DNA from: Variovorax sp. 679
GTDB lineage: Bacteria; Pseudomonadota; Gammaproteobacteria; Burkholderiales; Burkholderiaceae_C
NCBI RefSeq assembly: GCF_003952185.1
Contig: NZ_RXFS01000021.1
Span: 1-64,000, forward strand
Length of the DNA: 64,000 bases
Direction of reading: 5' to 3'
The notes beneath the pieces are model-generated. The model did not search any database. It was given only the letters and a program-made list of their open reading frames with translations, and was not told the DNA's origin. The position numbers and the translations under genes were made by a program. Position 1 is the first letter of the stretch. Every line of letters starts with the position of its first letter. Below, piece after piece: positions 50,652 through 60,019 of the stretch.

Positions 50652-51715
50652 TGCGGCTCGAACGACGCCACGAGACCTCGCGCACGGCGCTGGTGCTCGC
50701 CCCCATCGGTGCGATCGTCTTCACGATGGCGATCAGCGCGCTGCTGGTGCTGTGGGCCGGCGCGCCGGTCGGCCGCACCTATGCACTGCTGCTGCAGGGC
50801 GGCTTCGGCTCGGTGTTCGCGTGGAGCGAAACGCTGACGCGCGCGATCCCGCTGATCCTCACCGGGCTTGCGGCCACGGTCGCGTTCAAGGCGCGGCTCT
50901 TCAACATCGGTGCCGAGGGGCAGCTCTACGCAGGGGCGCTGGCTGCCGTCGCCGTGGGTGGCATGCATGGCGGCACGGGCTTCGAGCTTTCGCCGTGGCT
51001 CCTCTTCCCGCTGATGATGCTCGCCGCCGCGATCGCGGGCGCGCTGATGCTGCTGGGTCCGGCGCTGATGAAGAACCGGCTCGGCGTGGACGAAGTGGTC
51101 ACCACGCTGCTGATCAACTTCATCGTTCTGCTGGGCGTGTCGGCGCTGCTCGACGGGCCGATGAAGGACCCGACCGCGATGGGCTGGCCGCAGAGCGTGT
51201 CGCTGCAGTCCGATCTCGAGCTCGGCAAGCTCATTGCGCAGACGCGCGTGCACACCGGGCTGCTGTGGGCGGTGTCGCTGGCGGTGATGGTCTGGGCGAT
51301 CTTCAAGTACACGGTGCTGGGCTTCGACATCCGGGCCGTGGGCGCGAACGCGCGCGCCGCTGCCTTCGCCGGCGTGCCGGTGACGCGCACCGTGGTGATG
51401 GTGGCCCTGCTCTCGGGCGCGCTGGCGGGCCTTGCCGGCGCCATCGAGGTGGCGGGCCGCACCAGCTACGTCACCCTCGACATGTCGCCGGGCTACGGCT
51501 ACACCGGCATCGTGATCGCGATGCTGGCGGGGCTGCACCCGCTGGGCGTGATCGCGGCGGCGGTGTTCGTGGCGGGCGTGCTGGTCGGCGCCGACACCAT
51601 GAGCCGCGCGGTCGGCGTGCCGACATACATCGCCGACGTGATCGTCGCGGCCTCGCTGATCGCGGTGCAGGTGGCGACGCTTCTCACGCAGTACCGGGTG
51701 AAGCTGAAGAAATGA
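50648..51715 (+). CDS. BMP-type ABC transporter permease (first)
   Basis: A 355-residue inner-membrane permease of the branched-chain/ribose (YufP-like) family with about nine or ten helices. Typical segments are ALVLAPIGAIVFTMAISALLV, FKARLFNIGAEGQLYAGAL, LMKNRLGVDEVVTTLLINFI, GANARAAAFAGVPVTRTVVM and AMLAGLHPLGVIAAAVFVAG. ATG 50648 overlaps the ATPase stop; ATG 50651 is the next codon. It pairs with the next gene as a heterodimeric channel. Confidence 0.92.
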   Translation: MMRLERRHETSRTALVLAPIGAIVFTMAISALLVLWAGAPVGRTYALLLQGGFGSVFAWSETLTRAIPLILTGLAATVAFKARLFNIGAEGQLYAGALAAVAVGGMHGGTGFELSPWLLFPLMMLAAAIAGALMLLGPALMKNRLGVDEVVTTLLINFIVLLGVSALLDGPMKDPTAMGWPQSVSLQSDLELGKLIAQTRVHTGLLWAVSLAVMVWAIFKYTVLGFDIRAVGANARAAAFAGVPVTRTVVMVALLSGALAGLAGAIEVAGRTSYVTLDMSPGYGYTGIVIAMLAGLHPLGVIAAAVFVAGVLVGADTMSRAVGVPTYIADVIVAASLIAVQVATLLTQYRVKLKK

Positions 51716-52635
51716 GCGACCTCCTCGACATACTTTCCAACGCCGCCTTCTGGGTCGCGGTGCTGCGCATCGCCACGCCGCTGATCCTCGGCACGCTCGG
51801 CGTGCTGCTGTGCGAGCGTGCGGGCGTGCTCAACCTCGGCATCGAAGGGATCATGGTCGCTGGCGCCTTCACCGGCTGGCTCGCGGTCTATGCCGGCGCG
51901 CCGCTGTGGGTGGGCGTGGGCGTGGCCGCGCTCGCGGGCATGGTGTTCGGGCTGCTGCACGCCTTTCTCACGGTGGGGCTCGCGCTCTCGCAACACGTTT
52001 CGGGGCTCGGCATCACGCTGCTGGCGACCGCGCTGAGCTACTTCGGCTACCGCGTGAGCTTTCCGAAGGTGAACACGCCGCCGACCATCACGCCCTTCGC
52101 GCCGATGGACTGGCTGCCCATCCCGGTCCTCAATGCGCAGACTTCGCTCACGCTGTTCGCGCTGCTGCTGGTGCCGGTGGTCGGCTGGGTGCTGTACCGC
52201 ACGCCGCTCGGCCTGGCGCTGCGCATGGTTGGTGAGAACCCGCAGGCGGCCGAAAGCCAGGGCGTGTCGGTCGCGGCCACGCGCACCGGGGCCATCGTCG
52301 CGGGCTCGGCGCTGATGGGCATGGCGGGCTCCTTCCTCACGCTGTCGGCCTTCAACGCCTTCTTCTTCAACATGGTGAACGGCCGCGGCTGGATCTGCGT
52401 GGCGCTGGTGGTCTTCGCCTCGTGGCGGCCGGGCAAGGCCCTGCTGGGCGCACTGCTGTTCGCCTTCTTCGATGCGCTGCAGCTGCGGCTGCAACAATCG
52501 GGCGACGCCGTGCTGCCCTACCAGCTCTACCTGATGCTGCCCTACCTGCTGTCGATCCTGGCGCTGGTGCTGGTCGCGCGCAAGGCGAGCTATCCGCAGG
52601 CGCTGATGAAACCGTACCGCAAGGGGGAACGTTGA
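51712..52635 (+). CDS. BMP-type ABC transporter permease (second)
   Basis: A 307-residue inner-membrane permease of the YufQ-like group with about eight helices. Segments include LGTLGVLLCERAGVLNLGIEGIM (hallmark LNLGIEG loop), SQHVSGLGITLLATALSYF, RMVGENPQAAESQGVSV and FNMVNGRGWICVALVVFASW. ATG 51712 overlaps the previous stop as ATGA. It completes the importer of binding protein, double ATPase and two permeases. The next gene begins 2 nt after its stop. Confidence 0.92.
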   Translation: MSDLLDILSNAAFWVAVLRIATPLILGTLGVLLCERAGVLNLGIEGIMVAGAFTGWLAVYAGAPLWVGVGVAALAGMVFGLLHAFLTVGLALSQHVSGLGITLLATALSYFGYRVSFPKVNTPPTITPFAPMDWLPIPVLNAQTSLTLFALLLVPVVGWVLYRTPLGLALRMVGENPQAAESQGVSVAATRTGAIVAGSALMGMAGSFLTLSAFNAFFFNMVNGRGWICVALVVFASWRPGKALLGALLFAFFDALQLRLQQSGDAVLPYQLYLMLPYLLSILALVLVARKASYPQALMKPYRKGER

Positions 52636-52637
52636 CG

Positions 52638-53099
52638 ATGACGACCAAGACCACCTCGGCGCGCGGCGCCCTGCTCGCGGCATTGCTTGCCCTGGGCGGC
52701 ACGGGTGCGAACGCTCTCGGCATGGACGTCGGCTACGAGGCTTTCAAAACGCCCGACGCGATCAGCTGGGTGCAGATGTGCGGCACCTGGGGCAAGGACC
52801 ACCAGGGCACTTATCGCGTGCTGCATGCAGACCAGTACGCGCAGTCGTTCCTGTACGTGCAGTGGATGACGCGCGACGCCAACGGCAGCCTGCGCGCCGA
52901 GCACACGGTGGCCATCGCCGAACTCGACAACGACCACGCGGAAATCGCGCTTTCGGACCTCACCTGCCGCGCCACGCCGCGTGGCATCGTGGTGACGGCG
53001 CGTGCGTCGTCCGGACACGACGAGAAGCTGCGCCGCGTGACCATCGAGGTCGGGCCAGCGCCGGGGCAGTACAGGTTCCGGGCGCAGAACACGCGCTGA
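52638..53099 (+). CDS. Small secreted protein of unknown function in the nucleobase operon
   Basis: 153 residues with a cleavable signal peptide (ARGALLAALLALGGTGANA) and a beta-rich mature part. Visible stretches are WVQMCGTWGKDHQGTYRVLHAD, FLYVQWMTRDANG and ALSDLTCRATPRGIVV; the two cysteines could pair. I do not recognise the family. It starts 2 nt after the second permease stop, so it is co-translated with the importer, and precedes the cytosine deaminase. A ligand-binding or accessory role in uptake is possible but not shown. Confidence 0.75.
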   Translation: MTTKTTSARGALLAALLALGGTGANALGMDVGYEAFKTPDAISWVQMCGTWGKDHQGTYRVLHADQYAQSFLYVQWMTRDANGSLRAEHTVAIAELDNDHAEIALSDLTCRATPRGIVVTARASSGHDEKLRRVTIEVGPAPGQYRFRAQNTR

Positions 53100-53169
53100 G
53101 GCGCCGGCGTCCGGGCCCATGCCGGCGTCAAGAACAATTCCTCCCGACCGAACAAGGAAGACCCCCACG

Positions 53170-54456
53170 ATGCTCGACCTCCTCATCACCAACGCCACCC
53201 TCCCCGACGGCCGTACCGGCATGTCGATCGCCGTGCAGGATGGCTGCATCGCCGAAGTCACGGAAGGCCTCGATGCCCCGGCGCACGAGAAGCTCGACGC
53301 GCAGGGTTTGCTGCTCTCTCCTCACTTCGTCGATCCGCATTTCCACATGGACGCCACGCTGAGCTACGGCCTGCCGCGTATCAACGAGAGCGGCACGCTG
53401 CTCGAAGGCATCGCGCTGTGGGGTGAGCTGAAGCCGCTGCTGACGGCCGATGCGCTCATCGAGCGCGCGCTGGCTTATTGCGACTGGGCCGTGGCCAAGG
53501 GGTTGCTGGCCGTGCGCTCCCACGTCGACACCAGCGACCCGAGCCTGCTCGCGGTCGACGCGCTGCTGGAGGTCAAGCGCAAGGTGGCGCCCTACCTCGA
53601 TCTGCAGCTGGTCGCCTTCCCGCAGGACGGCGTGCTGCGCTCCCCCGGCGGCGTCGACAACCTGGAACGCGCCCTCGACAAGGGCGTGGACGTGGTCGGC
53701 GGCATCCCGCATTTCGAACGCACCATGGCCGACGGCGCGGCGAGCGTGAAGCTGCTGTGCGAGATCGCGGCCCAGCGGGGCAAGCTGGTCGACATGCACT
53801 GCGACGAGTCGGACGACCCGCTCTCGCGCCACATCGAGACACTGGCCTTCGAGGCCCATCGCCTCGGGCTGCAGGGCCGCGTGACGGGCTCGCACTGCAC
53901 CTCGATGCACTCGATGGACAACTACTACGTGAGCAAGCTGCTGCCGCTGATCGCGCAGAGCGGCGTGTCGGTGGTGTCCAACCCGCTCATCAACATCACG
54001 CTGCAGGGCCGTCACGACACCTACCCCAAGCGCCGCGGCATGACACGCGTGCCCGAGCTGATGGCCGCCGGCGTGAACGTGGCCTTCGGGCACGACTGCG
54101 TGATGGACCCCTGGTACGGCATGGGCTCGGGCGACATGCTCGAGGTGGCGCACATGGGCCTGCACGTGGCGCAGATGACCAGCCAGGCCGGCATCCGCCA
54201 GTGCTTCGAGGCAGTGACGACGAACGCCGCGCGCGTGATGCACCTGGAGAACTACGGCCTGGAAGCCGGCTGCGACGCGAGCTTCGTGCTGCTGCAGGCG
54301 CGCGATCCGGTCGAGGCGATCAGGCTGCGTGCCGCGCGGCTCAAGGTGTTCCGCAAAGGGCAGTTGCTGGCCGAGACACCCGCTGCCACGGCGAGCCTGC
54401 GCCTCGCGGGCAGGGGTGCATCGACGAGCTGGATGGCGCCGAAACACGCAGGCTGA
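53170..54456 (+). CDS. Cytosine deaminase-type amidohydrolase (CodA-like)
   Basis: 428 residues from ATG 53170, with AAGGAAG upstream. This amidohydrolase has metal ligands His57 and His59 (DPHFHMDATLSYG), His and Glu in DMHCDESDD, GSHCTSMHSMD and the metal Asp in FGHDCVMDPWYGMGSGDML. The pattern INESGTLLEGIALWGELKPLLT and SHVDTSDPSL closely follows E. coli CodA, which deaminates cytosine to uracil. Related isocytosine or creatinine deaminases share the fold, so the substrate is likely but not certain. Uracil from it would enter the upstream Upp/URC route. Confidence 0.87.
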   Translation: MLDLLITNATLPDGRTGMSIAVQDGCIAEVTEGLDAPAHEKLDAQGLLLSPHFVDPHFHMDATLSYGLPRINESGTLLEGIALWGELKPLLTADALIERALAYCDWAVAKGLLAVRSHVDTSDPSLLAVDALLEVKRKVAPYLDLQLVAFPQDGVLRSPGGVDNLERALDKGVDVVGGIPHFERTMADGAASVKLLCEIAAQRGKLVDMHCDESDDPLSRHIETLAFEAHRLGLQGRVTGSHCTSMHSMDNYYVSKLLPLIAQSGVSVVSNPLINITLQGRHDTYPKRRGMTRVPELMAAGVNVAFGHDCVMDPWYGMGSGDMLEVAHMGLHVAQMTSQAGIRQCFEAVTTNAARVMHLENYGLEAGCDASFVLLQARDPVEAIRLRAARLKVFRKGQLLAETPAATASLRLAGRGASTSWMAPKHAG

Positions 54457-54530
54457 GCGAAGCGGTCAGCCTGCTGAAAGGGCTGCCGCGCGAGAATCCC
54501 GGATCTCATCGGTTCATCGGGAGCCCTCTC

Positions 54531-55418
54531 ATGAAACGTCTTGCACGAATCTGCGCGGTATCGCTGCTCATGCTGGCCTTCTCGCCGGCCATCATGGCCC
54601 AGCAGCCCGCCGAGGCGACCACGGCACCCGCTGGCGTGCAATTGCTGGCCAACCAGCCCTACGGCCCCGACGCGCGGCAGCGCATGGACGTCTACCTGCC
54701 GCCGAACGCAAAGGATGCCCCGGTGCTCGTGCTGGTCCACGGCGGGGCCTGGATGTTCGGCAACAAGGAAGCCGCCTCGGTGGTGAACCAGAAAGTCGCG
54801 CACTGGGTGCGCGACCAGGGCTTCATCCTCGTTTCGGTGGGCTACCGCTTCGTGCCGCAGGTCGACGTGATGCAGCAGGCGCAGGACGTGGCGCGCGCCG
54901 TAGCCACCGCACAGGCCAGCGCGCCATCGTGGGGCGGCGATGCGGGCCGCTTCGTGCTCATGGGCCATTCGGCTGGCGCGCACCTCGTCGCGCTGCTCAG
55001 CGCCTCGCCCGATATCGCGCGGCAGCAAGGCGCTCGCCCATGGCTGGGCGCAGTGGCGCTCGACAGCGCCGCGCTGGACACGGCGGCGCTGATGCAACGT
55101 CGCCACATGCCCTTCTACGACCGCGTCTTCGGCAGCGATCCTGCCTACTGGCGCACCGTGTCTCCCACCGGCACGCTCGCGCGCGGCGCGCCGCCGATGC
55201 TGCTGGTGTGCTCCACCCAGCGCCGCGACGGCTCTTGCACTCAGGCCCGGGAGTTCGCTGCGCGGATCGCCGCCGCCGGTGGCCGTGCGGAAGTGGCACC
55301 GGAAGACCTGTCGCATGCGCAGATCAACGCCGAGCTGGGGCTTCCCGGCGCCTACACGGCGACGGTGGATGCGTTCATCCGCTCCCTGCCCTTGCGCGGC
55401 GCACCGGGCCGGGGCTAG
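54531..55418 (+). CDS. Exported alpha/beta hydrolase (HSL-type esterase)
   Basis: 295 residues with a signal peptide ending SPAIMAQQ. The hormone-sensitive-lipase-type oxyanion motif HGGAW is present, with the nucleophile elbow GHSAGAH and a late His in EDLSHAQIN; the acid residue is probably Asp in the CSTQRRDGS region. It would be a periplasmic carboxylesterase; the substrate is unknown. The start is 74 nt after the deaminase stop. Its stop overlaps the convergent sirtuin stop by 4 bp. Confidence 0.85.
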   Translation: MKRLARICAVSLLMLAFSPAIMAQQPAEATTAPAGVQLLANQPYGPDARQRMDVYLPPNAKDAPVLVLVHGGAWMFGNKEAASVVNQKVAHWVRDQGFILVSVGYRFVPQVDVMQQAQDVARAVATAQASAPSWGGDAGRFVLMGHSAGAHLVALLSASPDIARQQGARPWLGAVALDSAALDTAALMQRRHMPFYDRVFGSDPAYWRTVSPTGTLARGAPPMLLVCSTQRRDGSCTQAREFAARIAAAGGRAEVAPEDLSHAQINAELGLPGAYTATVDAFIRSLPLRGAPGRG

Positions 55419-56272
55419 GCGGCGTCGGGCTGCGGCTGCGGCGCCAGCTGGCGCACGAGTTCGGACAACGCCTCGCCCACCGGGCGTTCGACCTTCAGCG
55501 AAAGCAGCGCATCGGCCCGGGTGCGGCCCAGGTTCACCGCTGCCACCGGCTTGCCGGCCGCGGCAGCCGCCTGGACGAAGCGAAAGCCCGAATACACCAT
55601 CAGCGACGAACCGGCCACGAGCACCGCATCGGCCTCTTCCAGCGCAGCGAAAGCGGCGGTCACGCGCTCCTTCGGCACGCTTTCGCCGAAGAACACCACG
55701 TCGGGCTTGAGCAGGCCGCCGCAGTGCGGGCAGGCGGGCACGTCGAAGGTGGAGAAATCGCGGCCCTCGAGGTCGGCATCGCCGTCGGGCGCGGCGCGGG
55801 CTTCCAACTCGGCCCAGCGCGGGTTTCGCCGCCGAAGTTCGACCTGCAGTTCGGCACGCGGCGTGCGCCGCTCGCAGCCCATGCAGCGCACGGTGTCGAT
55901 GCGCCCGTGCAGATCGATGGCGCCCCGGCTGCCGGCCGCATCATGCAAGCCGTCGACGTTCTGCGTCAGCAGCATGCCCACGCGGCCTGCTTCTCCGAGC
56001 CGCGCCAGAGCGCTGTGCGCCGCGCCCGGACGGGCACCGGCCATGGTCGGCCAGCCGATCAGGCTGCGTGCCCAGTAGCGACGGCGCGTAGATTCCTCGC
56101 CCATGAAGGCCTGGTAGGTGACTGGCGACGGGCGCTTCCATTCGCCGTCGACATCGCGGTAATCGGGGATGCCCGAATCGGTGCTGCACCCAGCGCCCGT
56201 GAGCACGAAGAGCTTGCGGTGGCGTGTAGCGAAGTCGGCGAGCTCGGCGTATGCAGCGGGGTTGACGGACAT
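55415..56272 (-). CDS. NAD+-dependent protein deacetylase, Sir2 family
   Basis: 285 residues, cytosolic. Sirtuin motifs are GAGCSTDSGIPDYR (26-39), TQNVDGLH (103-110), catalytic His122 in IDLHGR, two zinc Cys pairs (CMGC and CPHC), LKPDVVFFGE, and VAGSSLMVYSGFRF. The motif GIPDYR and the long zinc-loop insert resemble the SIRT4-like class II group. It could remove acyl groups from lysines; bacterial members have also been linked to ADP-ribosylation. It is convergent with the esterase and divergent from the Bug gene. Confidence 0.93.
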   Translation of the reverse strand: MSVNPAAYAELADFATRHRKLFVLTGAGCSTDSGIPDYRDVDGEWKRPSPVTYQAFMGEESTRRRYWARSLIGWPTMAGARPGAAHSALARLGEAGRVGMLLTQNVDGLHDAAGSRGAIDLHGRIDTVRCMGCERRTPRAELQVELRRRNPRWAELEARAAPDGDADLEGRDFSTFDVPACPHCGGLLKPDVVFFGESVPKERVTAAFAALEEADAVLVAGSSLMVYSGFRFVQAAAAAGKPVAAVNLGRTRADALLSLKVERPVGEALSELVRQLAPQPQPDAA

Positions 56273-56341
56273 GCGGCGAGCATAAGTCGACGGCCCGATT
56301 CCTGCTAAAGACCTGGCTCTTGTCCGTCAGCGGAGAACGCG

Positions 56342-57319
56342 ATGATCAACTTTCGCCACACGCGGCGCGATGCGCTGCAGATTCTTGCCGCGGGCATCGC
56401 CTCGGCCGCCCTGCCCGCCTTCGCCCAGTGGCCCGACCGGGCCATCAAGATCATCGTGACCTTCCCGCCCGGCGGTTCCAGCGACGTGCTGGCGCGCGTG
56501 ATGGCGGAGCAGCTCGCGAAAAAGCTGGGGCAGCCCGTGGTGGTCGACAACAAGCCCGGCGCGGGCGGCACCATCGGCGGAGCGCTGGTGAGCTCGTCGC
56601 CGGCCGATGGCTACACGCTGATGCTGTCGAACACCACGCCGATCGCGCTCGGGCCGTTCACGCTCGACAAGCTGCCCTACGACCCGGTAGCGGGCTTCAC
56701 GCACGTCGCCTGCCTCGGCGCGGCGCCGCTGGTGGTCATGGCGAGCAAGCCCTCCGGCCTCAAGACATTCGCCGACTTCGAAGCAATGGCGCGCAAGGAA
56801 GGCCACGTGGATTTCGGCTCGGGCGGACCGGGGTCCATCGGCCACATCCACGGCGAACTGCTGAAGAAGATCACCGGGATCAACATGGTGCATGTGCCCT
56901 ACCGAGGCGGCGCGCCGATGGCCACCGACCTGATCGCCAACACGATTCCGGTGGGCATCGACGTCATCACCTCGTACGTGCCCTTCTTCAAGAGCGGCCA
57001 ACTGGTGCCGCTGGCGGTGACGGGCACGCAACGCTCGCCACTGATGCCCGAGGTGCCCACGATGGTCGAACTGCGTCAGCCGAAGCTGGTGCTCGAGAAC
57101 TTCTTCGGCCTCTCGGGCCCTGCCAGGCTGCCGCCGGACGTGGTGGCGCGGCTCAACACCGCGTGCAACGAAGTGCTGGCCATGCCCGATATCCAGAAGA
57201 AGCTGACCGAGCTGGGCATCGTGGCCAAGCCGGAATCGGTGGCCATGTTCAACGGCTTCGTGAAAGAACAGGTCGATGTGCTCGGGCCGACAGTCAAGGG
57301 GGCGGGGATCAAGCTGTAG
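56342..57319 (+). CDS. Bug-family (tripartite tricarboxylate) substrate-binding protein
   Basis: 325 residues. Tat-type signal TRRDALQILAAGIASAA ending PAFAQ. The mature protein begins WPDRAIKIIVTFPPGGSSD, the classic Bug/TctC opening, and shows NKPGAGGTIGG, the MLSNTTPIALGP loop and HVPYRGGAPMATDLIAN. GGAG lies 6 nt before the ATG. No TctA/TctB membrane genes are adjacent, which is common, as Bug proteins are amplified as orphans in this group. The ligand is probably a small carboxylate; unknown. Confidence 0.93.
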   Translation: MINFRHTRRDALQILAAGIASAALPAFAQWPDRAIKIIVTFPPGGSSDVLARVMAEQLAKKLGQPVVVDNKPGAGGTIGGALVSSSPADGYTLMLSNTTPIALGPFTLDKLPYDPVAGFTHVACLGAAPLVVMASKPSGLKTFADFEAMARKEGHVDFGSGGPGSIGHIHGELLKKITGINMVHVPYRGGAPMATDLIANTIPVGIDVITSYVPFFKSGQLVPLAVTGTQRSPLMPEVPTMVELRQPKLVLENFFGLSGPARLPPDVVARLNTACNEVLAMPDIQKKLTELGIVAKPESVAMFNGFVKEQVDVLGPTVKGAGIKL

Positions 57320-57354
57320 GCCGCAGCCAGCCTCACCTCGCGGCCACGGCGTAT

Positions 57355-57807
57355 TCAGAAGCGGACACAGACGGCCTGCCTCTCCTGCAGCACGGCCTCC
57401 TGCGCGAAGCGCTGGCGGTAGGTGCCGACGATGGTGGCGATGGCGGCATCGTCCTTCTCGCTGCGCGGGTGCAGCAGCACGACCAGCTTGGAGCGTTCGC
57501 GCACCACATCGCCCGATACGCCGCGCCACTGGCCGGCGGCATCGATCACCGTCAGGCCCTGCGGAAAGGCCGGCGTCACGGTGGCATCGAGGAACGCCGT
57601 CCACTCCGTGTCCGACACTTGGCCGCCCGTGGGAATGGCCCGGCCGAAGAACAACGTGTCGCGCTCGTAGGTTTCGAAGCCGCTCGCGCAGGCCTTCGCG
57701 CCACCAGCGGCCGATGACGGCAGCGAGCCGCATCCGGCCAGCGCCACGGCCGCCAGTGCAGCCGCCAACGCGGTGCGGGCAAGAGACGGGATGGCTGTTG
57801 TCTTCAT
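57355..57807 (-). CDS. DUF3574 lipoprotein
   Basis: 150 residues with a signal peptide ending in the lipobox AVALAGCGS (Cys26). The mature domain reads RDTLFFGRAIPTGGQVSDTEW, GLTVIDAAGQWRG and RSKLVVLLHP, matching DUF3574, a family of small exported proteins without known activity. It is convergent with the Bug gene, 35 bp away. Apparently monocistronic. Confidence 0.83.
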   Translation of the reverse strand: MKTTAIPSLARTALAAALAAVALAGCGSLPSSAAGGAKACASGFETYERDTLFFGRAIPTGGQVSDTEWTAFLDATVTPAFPQGLTVIDAAGQWRGVSGDVVRERSKLVVLLHPRSEKDDAAIATIVGTYRQRFAQEAVLQERQAVCVRF

Positions 57808-57831
57808 GCGAAATACCTCCGTGCGTCGTCG

Positions 57832-58566
57832 TCAACCGGGCAGAAAGACCAGCGGCGCGGGCTGGCCCTCGGCGGGTGGCTCGCCGCGATCGAGCAGGCG
57901 CCAGCCGGGATTCCAGCGCGACAGGCTCCCCGCGGCAACTGCCGCCTCCAATGCCGACTGGGCCACCTCGGGCTGCTGCCAGTCAAGCGCCAGCGTGCGC
58001 AGGTCCCAGTCCCACCAGGGGCAGGCGCGGATGCGTTCGACGAGCGCGTCGGGAAAGCGCTGGCGGATCACCCGGGCCGGCACGCCGCCCATGACCGTGA
58101 AGGGCGCCACGTCGCGAGTCACCACCGCGCCCGCACCGATCACCGCCCCGTCGCCGATGGTGATGCCGCTCTTGAGACTCACCCGCGAGCCGATCCACAC
58201 GTCGTTGCCGATCGTCACGGGCGAATGCGACGGGAACTGCCCGACGGACTGGTGCCGGTAGGGTTCGGGGAAGTTCGGCGCATAGGCCAGCATGTTCGTG
58301 GTGAACCAGTCGGCGGGATGGTCCGACAGGGTCTGCACGCCATCGCCGATGGAGCAATAGCGCCCCATGCGCACGTCGACGAGCAGTGCGCCGGGCGAGA
58401 TGCTCGTATACGCGCCCACGGAGCAACGGCCATGCAGCTGCGCCGAATGCCAGACGCGCACAGGCGTCTCGAAGCGCAGCGGCATAGGCAGCAGGCAGCC
58501 CTCCGACAAATAGAGCCCGTAGCTTTCGAGGCCCTTCGAGAGTTCGGCGTTGATCGTCAGGCTCAT
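57832..58566 (-). CDS. CatB-related O-acetyltransferase (left-handed beta-helix)
   Basis: 244 residues. Hexapeptide repeats make the left-handed beta-helix: [28 protein letters not shown] and [21 protein letters not shown]. The motif [18 protein letters not shown] and PARVIRQRF are typical of the xenobiotic acyltransferase/CatB group. It transfers acetyl from acetyl-CoA to a hydroxyl group of an unknown acceptor, perhaps a sugar. The C-terminal extension ends APLVFLPG. It follows sbcB on the same strand, 13 nt after its stop. Confidence 0.85.
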   Translation of the reverse strand: MSLTINAELSKGLESYGLYLSEGCLLPMPLRFETPVRVWHSAQLHGRCSVGAYTSISPGALLVDVRMGRYCSIGDGVQTLSDHPADWFTTNMLAYAPNFPEPYRHQSVGQFPSHSPVTIGNDVWIGSRVSLKSGITIGDGAVIGAGAVVTRDVAPFTVMGGVPARVIRQRFPDALVERIRACPWWDWDLRTLALDWQQPEVAQSALEAAVAAGSLSRWNPGWRLLDRGEPPAEGQPAPLVFLPG

Positions 58567-58579
58567 GGGAATGCGTCGG

Positions 58580-60019
58580 TCAGGCTTCGGGCGCGATGGC
58601 TTCGGCGTACTCGTAGAGCGCGCCGAGGATTTCCTCCCCGCGCTCGTCTGCGTTTTCGGAGAGCGCGTCGACTTCGCTGAACAGCATCTCGATGGTGCGC
58701 GCCCCGCCCTCGCCCTTGAAGAGCCTGGCCACGCGCAGGGACTCCCAGCGCTCGGTTTCGTCCTCGCTCAGCAGCTCGGGCCAATTGCGCGCGCGGTAGC
58801 GGAACAGGATCTCGTCGAGGCGGCCATCGTCGAAGCCGGTGCGGTCCTTGGCCAGTTCCTCGGGCGAGAGGCCGCGCAACTGGTTCAGGCGCCGGCGGTC
58901 GGCATTGCCGACGAAGCCGCCGTAGAGGTCTTCGTCGACGTCGGGCGTGGCCTCCTTCGGCCGGGCGTACACCTGCGACCAGATGGCGCTCATGTCGGGC
59001 AGGTCGCGCGCGATGGCGGCGTGGCGCATGGCAGTGTCGAGGTCGACGCCCCAGCGTTCGGCCATGGCCGGCGCGAGCGTGCGCAGGTTGCCGACCACCA
59101 TCGGTGACTTGTTGAGATGCACACCCTTGACCGGCAGGCGTACCACGCCTTCGGGCAGATCGGCCGTGCGGGTGAACAGGCGCAGCCGCAGGGTTTCGAC
59201 ATCGATGTCGCGCAGCTCGCTCGGGTCATGCGCCAGGTCCCAAGCCAACAGCTCGTTCTTGTTGGTGGGGTGACTCGCCAGCGGCCACATCACGGCCAGG
59301 CAGCCGCGCTCGACCGGGAACATGCCCGAGACATGCAGGAAGGGCTTGGCGGTCTCGCGCGTCGCGGGCAGGCCGAGCTCGCTGGCGACACGGTCCTTCT
59401 TGTGCAGGCCGAATGCGAAGTCGAACAGCTTGGGCTGCTTGTCGCGGATGAGGCGGGCCAAAGCGATGGTCGCGCGCACGTCCGACAAGGCATCGTGCGC
59501 CGACTCGTGCAGCAGGCCGTTGGCGCGCGCCAGGTCTCCGAGCTTGAAGCTGGGCCTGCCGTCTTCCTTCTTCGGCCACTCGATGCCGTCGGGACGCAGC
59601 GCATAGGTGAGGCGCACCACGTCGAGCAGGTCCCAGCGGCCGCAGTCGTTCTGCCATTCGCGCGCATACGGGTCGATGAGGTTGCGCCAGAACAGGAAAC
59701 GCGTGACCTCGTCGTCGAAGCGGATGGTGTTGTAGCCGACACCGATGGTGCCGGGCTGCGAGAAGGCGCGCTCGATGTGTGCGGCGAATTCATGCTCGGG
59801 AATGCCGCGCTCCAGGCACACCTGCGGCGTGATGCCGGTGATGAGGCAGGCCTCGGGGCTGGGCAGGTAGTCCGGCGCTGGCTTGCAATAGATCATCAGC
59901 GGCTCGCCGACCTCGTTGAGCTCGGCGTCGGTGCGGATGGCCGCGAACTGCGAGGGACGATCGCGGCGCGGCACGGCGCCGAAGGTTTCGTAGTCGTGCC
60001 AGAGAAAGGTGTGGTTCAT
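58580..60019 (-). CDS. sbcB: Exodeoxyribonuclease I (SbcB)
   Basis: 479 residues. Degrades single-stranded DNA 3' to 5' in repair and recombination. The DnaQ-like exonuclease site is visible: [13 protein letters not shown] (Exo I), [13 protein letters not shown] (Exo II) and [17 protein letters not shown] (Exo III, DEDDh type). The length equals that of the E. coli enzyme, and the C-terminal SH3-like and helical domains are recognisable by [14 protein letters not shown]. It starts at ATG 60019, directly against the cls stop at 60020. Confidence 0.96.
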   Translation of the reverse strand: MNHTFLWHDYETFGAVPRRDRPSQFAAIRTDAELNEVGEPLMIYCKPAPDYLPSPEACLITGITPQVCLERGIPEHEFAAHIERAFSQPGTIGVGYNTIRFDDEVTRFLFWRNLIDPYAREWQNDCGRWDLLDVVRLTYALRPDGIEWPKKEDGRPSFKLGDLARANGLLHESAHDALSDVRATIALARLIRDKQPKLFDFAFGLHKKDRVASELGLPATRETAKPFLHVSGMFPVERGCLAVMWPLASHPTNKNELLAWDLAHDPSELRDIDVETLRLRLFTRTADLPEGVVRLPVKGVHLNKSPMVVGNLRTLAPAMAERWGVDLDTAMRHAAIARDLPDMSAIWSQVYARPKEATPDVDEDLYGGFVGNADRRRLNQLRGLSPEELAKDRTGFDDGRLDEILFRYRARNWPELLSEDETERWESLRVARLFKGEGGARTIEMLFSEVDALSENADERGEEILGALYEYAEAIAPEA

